Source of the DNA: a virus
Strand: one strand, 5' to 3'
Virus record (IMG/VR): IMGVR_UViG_3300044714_000076
Coordinates: 1 to 62,787 of that record
Length of the DNA: 62,787 nucleotides
The notes beneath the pieces were generated by a model that was not told the origin of the DNA, ran no database searches, and saw only the letters and a list, made by a program, of their open reading frames with translations. Numbering within the stretch: position 1 is the stretch's first letter; each line of letters opens with the position of its first letter. A program made the position numbers and the translations under genes. Below, in pieces: positions 21,408 through 29,917 of this stretch.

Positions 21408-21859
21408 ACTGCGGCCGGATTCTCGGCAGGCTGACCCGTCAGGCCGGAAAAGATACTGGGCTTCGGATCGACAGCAGGCTTCTCGGCTGCCAGTGGCAGC
21501 ACCGGCTTCGGCGCCTCGGCCCGCTTCCACATCTTGGAGCCAACCGCACCCTCGACTGCGGTGACTCGCTTTTCCAGGTCCTCGATCTTCTTGGTGTCGG
21601 CCGCCGGCTGGGCGACGACGGTCGCGAGCTGCTCGGCATGGGTCTGACGGTCCTGGGCGAGCGAGCCGATCGAGACGCCGTGGGCGCGTGAGTCGGCGTC
21701 CAGCGTCGAGATCGCCTGCTTGGTGCCGAGGCTGGAGGCTTCCAGATTCTTGATGCGCTCGTTCTGTTCGGACACAATATCAAGAACTTGCAGCATGGCG
21801 GGCGATTCGTAGTTTTCGGCTTTGAGGGCGGCAACGGCGTCCTCGAATTTCGTAGCCAT
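21404..21859 (-). CDS. Leftward coiled-coil protein
   Basis: This 151-residue protein is read against the virion operon. ATG 21859 has AAAAGGAAAA upstream. The middle has heptad-like helices (VSEQNERIKNLEASSLGTKQ, KKIEDLEKRVTAVEGAVG), and the end is Pro/Ala-rich. Function unknown. An isolated leftward gene here suggests separate expression, or a small acquired unit. Confidence 0.7.
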   Translation of the reverse strand: MATKFEDAVAALKAENYESPAMLQVLDIVSEQNERIKNLEASSLGTKQAISTLDADSRAHGVSIGSLAQDRQTHAEQLATVVAQPAADTKKIEDLEKRVTAVEGAVGSKMWKRAEAPKPVLPLAAEKPAVDPKPSIFSGLTGQPAENPAAV

Positions 21860-21986
21860 TTGGTTTTCCTTTTCGGGGTATAGGTCTGGTCTGCCGACAA
21901 CGCCTGAAGTGCTTTTTGGTTCCGGGAACTTATCTCAAACTACTGCGTTATCCGGCGCGCGCCCTGTGGGCGTAGGAGTTAACGTC

Positions 21987-22205
21987 ATGGCCGGTATTGC
22001 ACTTGATCTGCTTTGGGCGCTGTTTTGGATCATCGTCTGCGCAGGTGTTCTTTTTCTTTTTATCTATGGGATCAAGACTTACGTTTATCCTATTCCGCCT
22101 CGCCTCGAAGGTGGCATCTGGTTTCTGTTCCTCATTCTTTGCCTGATCGCCACGATCACAATTTTTTCCGGTGGAGGTGGCATGCACATGCCGTCCTTTC
22201 GGTAG
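21987..22205 (+). CDS. Two-helix small membrane protein
   Basis: The protein has 72 residues with two transmembrane helices (about 5-27 and 45-61), joined by a short loop with YVYPIPPRLEGG. It ends in glycines and MHMPSFR. TAGGAG precedes ATG 21987. Topology resembles a small holin, but the lysis genes are elsewhere, so the role is open. Confidence 0.7.
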   Translation: MAGIALDLLWALFWIIVCAGVLFLFIYGIKTYVYPIPPRLEGGIWFLFLILCLIATITIFSGGGGMHMPSFR

Positions 22206-22353
22206 CTCCGCACCGGATAAATGCGGCAGCCAAACTGGTCGCCAGCTCGATCTGTGCGAGGATTTTCAGCGTAATCATGAGAGCCAGGTAGCGCCGATTC
22301 CGCCTGATACGCAGCCCTTGCCGAATATCTGCCGGGGGTGTTAGCCTGCCAGC

Positions 22354-24276
22354 ATGTCAGGCTGGTCCCACCAGAAGCGCCTCGCCGTCGAGCGGGGCTT
22401 TTACCAATTCCTGAATCAATGTAGTGTGAACAGCCGAGACGACGGCCATATTTGCCTTGGCGAGCATTTGTACGACGGCCAGCGTTGTACCATCAGCCAA
22501 ATCTTCGACGCGCTCGAAGAAGATCTGCACAAAATCTATATTCTCAAGTCACGCCAGCTCGGTATCTCGACCCTCGTCCGCGCGCTGACCGTTTTTCTGC
22601 TCGGTATCAATCGCGGCCTGTCCGGTGCGCTCGTGTTCGACACCGCCGCCAACCGCGAGAACGCGCGGGCTGAACTGGTGACGATGATCCGCGACCTTCC
22701 CACGTCGCTGAAATTCCCCAAGGTGCGCGGTACTGGTGAGGGTAATCGTGAGGGCCTGACCCTCATCAATGATTCTAAGATTTTGTTCAAATCGGCTGGT
22801 GTCAAGAAATCGAAGTCGAGTGGCACGCTCGGCCGGTCGGTTGGTTTGTCTTTGGCTACGATGAGCGAACTGTGTTCTTTTGATAACGACGAGGGTCTTG
22901 AGGCGTTCGAGAACTCGCTGTCGGACGTGAACCCCGATCGCCTTTACATTTACGAGTCCACGGCGCGCGGCCCGAACAAGTGGAAGCGCATGTGGACCGA
23001 AGCGCGCAAGGACGACTTGCACTGCAAGTGCATTTTCCTCGGCTGGTGGTCCAAGGAATCGCAGATGATCCCCGAGGACCATCGCGACTTCAAGGTTTAT
23101 GGCTCGTATCCGCCTTCCGATAAGGAAGCGGCCAAGATCAAAAAAGTTAAGGAGATGTACGACCACGACATCACGCCGATGCAGCTTGCGTGGATCCGGC
23201 GCCGGATGGACCCCACCGCGCAATCCGAAGGTGACGCCAATCCTGAATTCGAAGGTGATCCATTCCGCATACAGGAGCAACCGTGGGATGAGGACGAGGC
23301 ATGGCAGGTTACTGGCTCAGTATTTTTTCCTCCAGAGAAATTGACCGAGCAGTACGCTTCAAACATCAGCGACAATTTCAAAACCTATATGTACATCGTG
23401 CTTGATGAATTCGCCTACACGCAAGTTCTCAAAGCGCCCAACGCGAAGATGGTCGAATTGAAGGTCTGGGAGCCGCCGGCCAACGGCGCGTCCTACGTGC
23501 TCAGTTGCGACCCTGCTTTCGGTACGTCCGAATCCAACGCTCGCTCGTGCATCGAGGTGTGCCGCTGCTATGCCGATGGTCTCGATCAAGTCGCCGAATA
23601 CGCCTGGCCGCTGATCTCGGCCGAACACCTCGCCTGGGTGATAGCTTCCCTTCTTGGCTGGTATGGCGGTGTTGATTCCGAAATACGCTACGCCCTCGAA
23701 TTGAACGGCCCTGGCATGGCGGTTTTCACTGCGCTCAAGAGCCTGAAATTCCAATTGGAGAACGGCTACCAGCCCAAGGAAATAAAGGAAAAGGGGCTGC
23801 AAGACGTGTTCCGCAACGTCAAGACCTACGTTTATAACCGTGCCGACTCGATGGGCTCGGGCTTCAATTATCATATCAAGACCACCCGGCAGACCAAAAG
23901 CTCGATGCTGGAGCAGTTGCGGAACGTGGTCAATTCCAGTAAGTTTCGCATCCGATCGCATGAACTCGTCGAGGAAATGCGGGTCGTCGAGCGGGACAAG
24001 GACGATGGTGACATTATCGGGGTGCCGAGCGGGAGCCAGGATGATCGGGTGATGGCTTCGGCCTTCGCCGTCCACTGCTGGGAAGAAAAAGTACGACGGA
24101 CTTTGATCAATACCAACCGGACGAGAGACGCGGAAGCGGCGCGGCAGAGGCTGACCTTGACCGATCAGGTGTATTTGTTCCAGCAGAACCAGTTGAGCCA
24201 GTTTTTCAAGGCGAAGCGGATGGAACGTCTGACTACGGCACGCGCTCAGAATTATCGGAACTGGCGGTACAGATAA
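22354..24276 (+). CDS. terL: Terminase large subunit
   Basis: This 640-residue packaging motor has an ATPase and a nuclease domain. The ATPase domain has the adenine-side and Walker A region ILKSRQLGISTLV (K65-T73, the classic terminase variant) and the Walker B-like SLATMSELCSF. The C-terminal RNase H-like nuclease has VLSCDPAFGTSESN near residue 386 and the late Asp motif SGSQDDRVMASAFAVHCW. It cuts and translocates genome DNA into proheads. No small terminase gene was recognised nearby. The start at ATG 22354 has only a weak ribosome-binding site. Confidence 0.95.
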   Translation: MSGWSHQKRLAVERGFYQFLNQCSVNSRDDGHICLGEHLYDGQRCTISQIFDALEEDLHKIYILKSRQLGISTLVRALTVFLLGINRGLSGALVFDTAANRENARAELVTMIRDLPTSLKFPKVRGTGEGNREGLTLINDSKILFKSAGVKKSKSSGTLGRSVGLSLATMSELCSFDNDEGLEAFENSLSDVNPDRLYIYESTARGPNKWKRMWTEARKDDLHCKCIFLGWWSKESQMIPEDHRDFKVYGSYPPSDKEAAKIKKVKEMYDHDITPMQLAWIRRRMDPTAQSEGDANPEFEGDPFRIQEQPWDEDEAWQVTGSVFFPPEKLTEQYASNISDNFKTYMYIVLDEFAYTQVLKAPNAKMVELKVWEPPANGASYVLSCDPAFGTSESNARSCIEVCRCYADGLDQVAEYAWPLISAEHLAWVIASLLGWYGGVDSEIRYALELNGPGMAVFTALKSLKFQLENGYQPKEIKEKGLQDVFRNVKTYVYNRADSMGSGFNYHIKTTRQTKSSMLEQLRNVVNSSKFRIRSHELVEEMRVVERDKDDGDIIGVPSGSQDDRVMASAFAVHCWEEKVRRTLINTNRTRDAEAARQRLTLTDQVYLFQQNQLSQFFKAKRMERLTTARAQNYRNWRYR

Positions 24277-24890
24277 TGGCTCGCTTTCAAATTCGTTGCC
24301 CCGGCTGTCGTAAAGCCTTCCCGTGGGATCCGGCCATCGACCTGCCCGAGCGCTGCCCGCTCAAGGGCTGCGGCTACGTTTCGAAGAAGCGCGATCCCGA
24401 GGTGGACGAGAACGGCGAGATCGTCATCGCCGCACCGTTCCTACGCAGTCATGTGATGAAGGCGAACGACGGCGTTTACCGCGAGCTTGAAGAGTCATCG
24501 CGAGTGAGGGCACAAATGGCGGCCGAGATGGCCGGTGTTCCTGAGTCGGAGATGTCCCATCTCAAGGTAACAAATATCCGCGATAATACGCGAGCGGGCG
24601 AGGTCGCGGCGATGCCGATCGTAAACGACGTGACTCGTCAGATGGACTACATCAAACAGCGCGGAGGTAACGTCGGCTTTGGAGCGGACGTCAACCAGTT
24701 TGGGCCGAATATCATGTCGGGCGCAATCGAGTTGAATGGGCGTCCGCTTGTGAATGGCCTTGAACCGAGCGCGGGCGCGCGGATGCGCAAGATGCTCCAC
24801 CAGCACCACGAGAAGATAAGTCACGGTTCCGCGACCAGCGATATGCCGGCCCTAGAAACGCAGCAGCCGGGGTATAGGCACCGCGCATGA
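24276..24890 (+). CDS. Zinc-ribbon protein between terminase and portal
   Basis: The protein has 204 residues. The N-terminus has CPGCRKAF and RCPLKGCGYV, a four-cysteine zinc ribbon. The remainder is helical, with RVRAQMAAEMAGVPESEMSH, and low in hydrophobics. It overlaps the terminase stop by 1 base and the portal start by 4. Probably a packaging or virion accessory, inferred from position. Confidence 0.7.
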   Translation: MARFQIRCPGCRKAFPWDPAIDLPERCPLKGCGYVSKKRDPEVDENGEIVIAAPFLRSHVMKANDGVYRELEESSRVRAQMAAEMAGVPESEMSHLKVTNIRDNTRAGEVAAMPIVNDVTRQMDYIKQRGGNVGFGADVNQFGPNIMSGAIELNGRPLVNGLEPSAGARMRKMLHQHHEKISHGSATSDMPALETQQPGYRHRA

Positions 24891-26641
24891 TTTTGCCAGG
24901 TGGAATCCCCTCTGACCACCAAAAGCTCATCACGCAAGTCAATGAGTGGATCGAGATTTGTCGCGTCAGCGTAGGGATGCGCAAGTCGTACTACCGCCTG
25001 CTCAACGCCATCGCCGAGACCGGCAAGTACGACGGCACCAAGGCGCTTGTGAACATGATGAACCCGTCCCTGAAGCGGACGGCATCGCACCTTTTCAGCC
25101 CGGTCGAGTTGAAGTTTGCGATGAGCTTCGATCATCCGCAGGCGCCGACCACGTACCAGCGCGGCCAGGAGGTGGCGAAGCAGCTCACGCTTAACTGGGA
25201 ACGTAACGGTACAGGCAATACCTTCGGCCGCGGCGCGTTCGAGGCATTGAAATATGGTGCTGCCTTTCTCAAGCAGTGGACCGAGCGCGACTCCGAGGAT
25301 CATTTGGTTCTCAAAGACCGGCTGGTGATGCCGTGGAATCTCGGCGTTTACCGCGAGGATCGCGGCCTAGACGAGCAGCCGATCATCTGTGAGACGACCA
25401 CGCTCACCATGCCCGAGGTGTGGCAGAAAATATGGAAGTTCCCCAAGGCCGAGGAACTGTTCGCGCGCATCAAGGCACACACTGCCCGCGGCGCCGGCTC
25501 GGAGCCGAACAGCTTCTTCCATCAGGTGCTATCCACCTCGCAATTGAATACCGGCGTGCAAGGTATGGTCAGCCCGGTGCCTGGTGGTATCGTTCAGCTT
25601 AACAGCGACCCGAATTACGCATTGATGGGGCCGACGATCGCTGCCGAGGTGGTCGAATTCCATGAATTGTGGGTCCAGGACGAGCACGATTACGTCACCA
25701 TCCAGATGATCATGCCGGATATCATCATCACGCCGCTTTACAGCCGGATTGAGAAGCGCGATGTGATGATGAAAAAGCAGAATCTGCTCGGCGCGAACAG
25801 CCGTTTGCAGCCTTATCGTATTATCCAGCCCAATGAGACGACCGATTGGATATGGGGGCGCTCCGAATTGGTCGATGTGATCGAGCCGCAGCAGCTTCTG
25901 GCGACGTGGTGCGACGACGCCAAGCGCCTCGTGGGCTTGCAGATCGACAAGTTCCTCGGTTTTTCCGGCGAAAACGGCATGACGGACGAGCTTTACGCGC
26001 AGGCGCGCATGGCCGGCTTCGCCAATCTAGGCCCGAATACCAAAATCGAGGATTTGACGCCGAAATTCCCCGATCAATTGCTACCGATGGTCAAATGGCT
26101 GATGGAAACCATCAACACGGTGCTTGGTTTCCCGCCGATCATGCAAGGTCAGGGCGAACCGGGCGTGCGCGCGGGTTCACATGCCAACACTTTGATGAAA
26201 ACTGCCTCGCCGGACCTGCGGGACCGCTCGTTGCTGGTTGAACAGCAGTGCGCCGCCGCAGCAGACCTCACTTTGACCCTGATGGAGCTGAAGGACGAGC
26301 GGTTTTATTGGACCAAGGCCGATAATCCGATCGAGGATATTGAGAAAACCAAGTTTCTGCTTTCAGACTTGCCGGATGACTGGCGCGTCACTGTCGATAG
26401 CCACTCGTCGTCGCCGATCTTTGCCGATGAGAACGCCCAATTGGTGCTCGCGCTCAACGGACGAGGCATTGTCGATGGAGAATACGTCATCAACAACACG
26501 GATGCTCCCAACAAGGAGACCGCGATTCAGGCGTTCCGAAAGAAACAGGAAGGGGAGAAGCAGATGTTTGAGCAGCTTCTCAAGATCGACCCTGAAGCGG
26601 CGATCAAGTCAATAAGCAAGGGTGGTGGTCACCACAAGTGA
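24887..26641 (+). CDS. Portal protein
   Basis: The protein has 584 residues. Its position right after terminase and length suit a podovirus-type portal (head-tail connector). The N-terminus has long helices with YYRLLNAIAETGKYDG, a polar middle, and a C-terminal helical region (LMELKDERFYW...IKSISKGG). The GFANLGPNTKIEDLTPKFPD region is typical of connector wing/stem transitions. It forms the DNA entry ring and docks the two adaptor proteins encoded downstream. Confidence 0.85.
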   Translation: MILPGGIPSDHQKLITQVNEWIEICRVSVGMRKSYYRLLNAIAETGKYDGTKALVNMMNPSLKRTASHLFSPVELKFAMSFDHPQAPTTYQRGQEVAKQLTLNWERNGTGNTFGRGAFEALKYGAAFLKQWTERDSEDHLVLKDRLVMPWNLGVYREDRGLDEQPIICETTTLTMPEVWQKIWKFPKAEELFARIKAHTARGAGSEPNSFFHQVLSTSQLNTGVQGMVSPVPGGIVQLNSDPNYALMGPTIAAEVVEFHELWVQDEHDYVTIQMIMPDIIITPLYSRIEKRDVMMKKQNLLGANSRLQPYRIIQPNETTDWIWGRSELVDVIEPQQLLATWCDDAKRLVGLQIDKFLGFSGENGMTDELYAQARMAGFANLGPNTKIEDLTPKFPDQLLPMVKWLMETINTVLGFPPIMQGQGEPGVRAGSHANTLMKTASPDLRDRSLLVEQQCAAAADLTLTLMELKDERFYWTKADNPIEDIEKTKFLLSDLPDDWRVTVDSHSSSPIFADENAQLVLALNGRGIVDGEYVINNTDAPNKETAIQAFRKKQEGEKQMFEQLLKIDPEAAIKSISKGGGHHK

Positions 26642-26741
26642 TCTGAAGCGTGGCAGAGGTATCCGCCAGTTGCGCAGATCGAATTCTTGAATTGAACCAT
26701 CTGCCATATACCAGACGATATACCAAGTGGTAATCGACGAG

Positions 26742-27083
26742 TTATCCCATTCCATTCATGCCTCCTGGAATCGGACTGAGCACTCGTGGTCCACCTCGGG
26801 TTAGCCCTGGATCGCTTTGAGCGCGCTGCTGTGCGGTAGCCTGGATGCGCGTGTTGTGCAGCATCAACTCCACCGCTGCCAGTTTCGACTGATCCATGTC
26901 CTCGATCAAGATGCCGTGGATCGACGTTGCCTTGAACTCGGCGTGCTGGCCGAAATCGTCGTCGATATGCAGGTCTTGCGTGGGGTGATCGGTTTTGAAG
27001 TTCTTGAAGCTTTCCGCTTTTTCCTTGGTTCGAAACAGAAAGCGGAGCGAGGCGGGGCCGGCGATGACGGTGATGCTATGCAC
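26742..27083 (-). CDS. Hypothetical protein of leftward island
   Basis: The protein has 113 residues: a beta-rich N-terminal half (MHSITVIAGPASLRFLF), then an acidic segment, and a Gly/Pro-rich end (RGGPRVLSPIPGGMNGMG). It is translated from the same leftward message as the HTH gene, which it overlaps by 8 bases. Function unknown. Confidence 0.65.
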   Translation of the reverse strand: MHSITVIAGPASLRFLFRTKEKAESFKNFKTDHPTQDLHIDDDFGQHAEFKATSIHGILIEDMDQSKLAAVELMLHNTRIQATAQQRAQSDPGLTRGGPRVLSPIPGGMNGMG

Positions 27084-27282
27084 GTTTTTTGCTCCTGAGT
27101 TGCTGGCTGTCCACCCATTTCAAGAACGCTGCTTTGGGGATTCTTGCGCGTGAGCGGCGTAATTTTATGACCGGTGGCCCGTCTTTTTTGCGCATCCAGA
27201 TGTAAAAAGTATTGGCGTGAACGCGCAGGTAACTCGCGGCTTCCTTCACCGTGAGGAAAGCGTTCGAATCCATGTTGACCAT
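27076..27282 (-). CDS. AlpA/excisionase-like helix-turn-helix protein
   Basis: The protein has 68 residues. FLTVKEAASYLRVHANTFYI then WMRKKDGPPVIKLRRSRARI is the winged HTH of MerR/AlpA/excisionase small regulators, including the KEAA(S/A)YL entry motif. It may repress its own promoter (27319-27347) through the palindrome at 27296-27313. The start could be ATG 27282 or ATG 27273. Confidence 0.85.
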   Translation of the reverse strand: MVNMDSNAFLTVKEAASYLRVHANTFYIWMRKKDGPPVIKLRRSRARIPKAAFLKWVDSQQLRSKKRA

Positions 27283-27295
27283 GAGGCGCCTTGAA

Positions 27296-27347
27296 ATACG
27301 AATGAAATCGTATGAAGCACGATAGTTTCAAACCATAGCTTTGGCAA
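27296..27347 (-). promoter_or_regulatory. Leftward promoter and palindromic operator
   Basis: On the minus strand TTGCCA (27347-27342), 17 bases, then TATCGT (27324-27319). Just downstream lies the perfect inverted repeat ATACGA-atgaaa-TCGTAT (27296-27313), spanning the predicted start site. This arrangement is typical of autoregulation by the HTH protein it drives. Confidence 0.6.
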
Positions 27348-27423
27348 GAGGGTGCCCGTTAAGGTGCGGCAGTCGGTGCCTAATGGTGGGCCTGACGTGA
27401 TGCAACCTTGAAAGGGACACACG

Positions 27424-27468
27424 ATGTTCGTCCGCGAAAAGCGCAAGCATCGCAAGGGCCGCAAGTAA
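27424..27468 (+). CDS. Possible 14-residue basic micropeptide
   Basis: AAAGGGA followed by ATG 27424 opens MFVREKRKHRKGRK, a peptide with nine Arg/Lys. It ends five bases before the next gene. It may be a translated leader or a tiny nucleic-acid-binding peptide. Length alone makes it uncertain. Confidence 0.35.
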   Translation: MFVREKRKHRKGRK

Positions 27469-27472
27469 GCCC

Positions 27473-27871
27473 ATGCCTGATGGCACCCCCGGCTCTGTTC
27501 CTGGCCAGCCGCAGCAACCTCAAGCACCTTTCGGTTCTACGCCGGCCGTTTCGCCGTCGCCGAACCGTGGCCACGAGGCTGCCGGGCTACAGAAGCTGGG
27601 GGTCGCACTTCAGAGTCTCACCGATGCACTGCCTTTGGTCGGCGCCAGCTCCGAACCGGGTCAGGCCATTCTCGACATGATCAAGAAGCTGGCCAAGTTC
27701 GTACCGCCTGGAACGATGACGCCGGCTGCCAATCGCAACCAGCTCGAAGCCACGGCGATGAAGCAGGGTCAGAACAATCAGCAGATGCAGGCGCTCAAGG
27801 CGATGCAAGCTGGAGGCCAGCAGGGTAAGCCCGGTGGTGCGCAGCCCCAACCGCAACCGGCCGCCGCATGA
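27473..27871 (+). CDS. Pro/Gln-rich hypothetical virion-region protein
   Basis: The protein has 132 residues, with low-complexity ends rich in Pro, Gln and Gly and a helical centre (LQKLGVALQSLTDALPLVGA, ILDMIKKLAKF). It sits between portal and scaffold genes and is likely part of head assembly. No family recognised. Confidence 0.7.
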   Translation: MPDGTPGSVPGQPQQPQAPFGSTPAVSPSPNRGHEAAGLQKLGVALQSLTDALPLVGASSEPGQAILDMIKKLAKFVPPGTMTPAANRNQLEATAMKQGQNNQQMQALKAMQAGGQQGKPGGAQPQPQPAAA

Positions 27872-28047
27872 GCATTTTCAAGACCGAGGTGCCTGAAGGA
27901 ATTTGCTGCACGATGGATCAAGTCGCGCGGACCAATAACGCGGACGATTTCAGCACCGAGAAACTGCCGTGGCTGGGCAAAGCCGCGAAGATGGATGTGC
28001 AGAATACGCAGCGCGGGGCTGTTCGAAGAAAGTCAGGAGAAAACTGA
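27868..28047 (+). CDS. 59-residue hypothetical protein
   Basis: ATGA overlap with the previous gene and TGATG with the next support translation. The product (MSIFKTEVPEGICCTMDQVA...) ends in a basic tail (AVRRKSGEN). Function unknown. Confidence 0.65.
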   Translation: MSIFKTEVPEGICCTMDQVARTNNADDFSTEKLPWLGKAAKMDVQNTQRGAVRRKSGEN

Positions 28048-28232
28048 TGCCAAATATCTTTCAAAACTCCGCGAAAACGATTCCCATGAAAGCCGACGAC
28101 CAGACCATTCGCGTCGATCTCGACGTGAACGAGATTGGCGGCCGGAAAAGCCATCTGCCGGCAACGGACAAGTCAGGCTCGCTCACGTTGAGCCACGTTC
28201 CGAACGCCGGCTCGACCACGGGTGGGAAGTAA
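28047..28232 (+). CDS. 61-residue hypothetical protein
   Basis: ATG 28047 overlaps the preceding stop, and GTCAGGAGAAAA is upstream. The product contains QTIRVDLDVNEIGGRKSHLP and is polar with beta propensity. It lies just before the scaffold gene. Function unknown. Confidence 0.65.
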   Translation: MPNIFQNSAKTIPMKADDQTIRVDLDVNEIGGRKSHLPATDKSGSLTLSHVPNAGSTTGGK

Positions 28233-28235
28233 CCC

Positions 28236-28832
28236 ATGGCCAAGATGATCGAGGTTGATGAGACCGAGTTTGCCAACGGGCAGGAGACCATCAAGGCCGT
28301 TCGCGAGATGCTGGCGCACCCCGATGCGGCCTTGCTCGTCGAGCGGGCGCGCAAGTTGGTGAAACCAGACGTGCCAACACCGCGGCTTGACGCGCACAAG
28401 CAGGCCAACGAGCCGATCGAGAAGCTGGAAGCGAAGATCGCTGAGCTTCAGAAAAAGGTTGACGACAAAGAATCTGAGCGCGAGAAAAACGAGAAGTTGG
28501 CTGCGCTTCAGAAAATGGTTGACGCCGGCCATGAGCAACTGAAGCGTGAAGGCTGGCAGCCTGACGGTCTCAAGGCGCTGGCCGAGTGGCAGGAAAAAAA
28601 GGGAATTCTCGACCCGATTGATGCCGCTGCCGCTTACGAGCGCCAGCATGGCTCGCAGGTCGCGCCGGCCACGCCGTCCAGTCATATCGGCGGCTGGGAC
28701 TTCACCAATCCTTCGACGCAGGACGAGGACTACACCAAGAAGCTCTTGGAGACCAAGGGTGAGAGCGAGTCGCTTGTCATGCAACAGGCGATGAAATCGC
28801 TGAATGAGTTTCGCGGTTCGAACCGGCGCTGA
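28236..28832 (+). CDS. Putative capsid scaffolding protein
   Basis: The protein has 198 residues: acidic, helical and coiled-coil in the centre (about residues 65-100, EPIEKLEAKIAELQKKVDDK) with a flexible C-terminal third. It has no cysteines, and this size, composition and position immediately before the major capsid gene suit a scaffold. Identification is by context, not by motif. Confidence 0.65.
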   Translation: MAKMIEVDETEFANGQETIKAVREMLAHPDAALLVERARKLVKPDVPTPRLDAHKQANEPIEKLEAKIAELQKKVDDKESEREKNEKLAALQKMVDAGHEQLKREGWQPDGLKALAEWQEKKGILDPIDAAAAYERQHGSQVAPATPSSHIGGWDFTNPSTQDEDYTKKLLETKGESESLVMQQAMKSLNEFRGSNRR

Positions 28833-28864
28833 TGCCGAGTACATTCGACCTAGGAGTTAGGTAA

Positions 28865-29905
28865 ATGCCCCTTCCCGGTATCGGCGTCGCACCTGCCGCA
28901 GGTTCACTTTACTCTGAGTTAGCAAGTACTACACGCAGGGCTTTCGTCCCGCGTCTCTTTGTACAAATCTATTTTGGCTCGCCCACGCTTTTCTACATGA
29001 TGGGCAACGCCCAAAAAGCTGCGGGCGGCCTCAACCAAATCACCATACCGTTGCAAGGCGGATCGATGGTGCAAGGTCAATTTACCGGTTATGGCGGCGG
29101 CTTCAACTCACCGCAGATCATCCCGGCGATTCAGAACGGTCAATGGAATCTGGCGTACTGGGTCGTGCCGGTTCCGCTGCCCTTCGGCGAAACGATCATC
29201 CAGGCAACCGACCGCGAGATCAGCCTGCTCAAAGCCCGCATGAACGACGTTGCTGCGGTGACCAAGCAGAATTTCGCCAGCCTGCTGTTCTCCAACAACA
29301 CGGCGAACTCGCTTTACCCGAACAGCTTCTACGATGCCTTCGACAACGGCACCAACGTCCCGAATTACGGTGGCATCAATCGGAATGCGCAGGGCAACAC
29401 GGCCTTCCAGGGCCAGTACATCAACACCAACAACGCCGCGCTGTTCTCGTTCTCGTCCGGCTTCACGCGCCAGAATATGGCAACGATGCTGTCCTACATC
29501 ACCAACCAGGCCGGCGGCGAAGCGCCGACCTTTGTGGTCATGTCGCCCGGCGATTACGCGACGCTGAACCTGTCGTTCATCGGAACGGAAAACACCTACA
29601 TCGTCCCCGGCTCCACCTACACGATGGATACCGCGGTGCGGTCGAGCTTCCCGAACCTCGTTGTCTCGGGCATCCCGATCTTCCAGGATCACTTCTGTCC
29701 GACCAATCACGCCTACGCCGTCAACACCAAGTACACCGCGATGTACTTGTCCGAGGATGCCGCGTTCGATTTCAGCGGGTTCTACTCGCTGGTGCCCTTG
29801 GGGCAGATCGGTCAGCAAGGTGTCGTGGTCGTCGGCTACGATGTGGTGTCCGCGAAGTCGGTGTCGGGCGCGCACATCTACAATATCCAGAATAACCAGT
29901 TCTAA
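28865..29905 (+). CDS. Major capsid protein
   Basis: The protein has 346 residues. AGGAGTTAGG before ATG 28865 is a strong site, as expected of the most expressed gene. It follows the scaffold, is rich in Asn and aromatic residues, and lacks low-complexity repeats. It contains a helical spine-like stretch (ISLLKARMNDVAAVTKQNFA) followed by beta-rich sequence (SGFTRQNMATMLSYITNQAG). These features fit an HK97-fold shell subunit. No clear prohead protease motif is visible. Confidence 0.8.
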   Translation: MPLPGIGVAPAAGSLYSELASTTRRAFVPRLFVQIYFGSPTLFYMMGNAQKAAGGLNQITIPLQGGSMVQGQFTGYGGGFNSPQIIPAIQNGQWNLAYWVVPVPLPFGETIIQATDREISLLKARMNDVAAVTKQNFASLLFSNNTANSLYPNSFYDAFDNGTNVPNYGGINRNAQGNTAFQGQYINTNNAALFSFSSGFTRQNMATMLSYITNQAGGEAPTFVVMSPGDYATLNLSFIGTENTYIVPGSTYTMDTAVRSSFPNLVVSGIPIFQDHFCPTNHAYAVNTKYTAMYLSEDAAFDFSGFYSLVPLGQIGQQGVVVVGYDVVSAKSVSGAHIYNIQNNQF

Positions 29906-29917
29906 GGAGCAACTTGA

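Noticed and set aside
22206-22353. Small terminase gene before terL
   Set aside because: No frame of suitable length or HTH pattern is found in 22206-22353. The preceding genes (21165, 21987) do not show small-terminase features.
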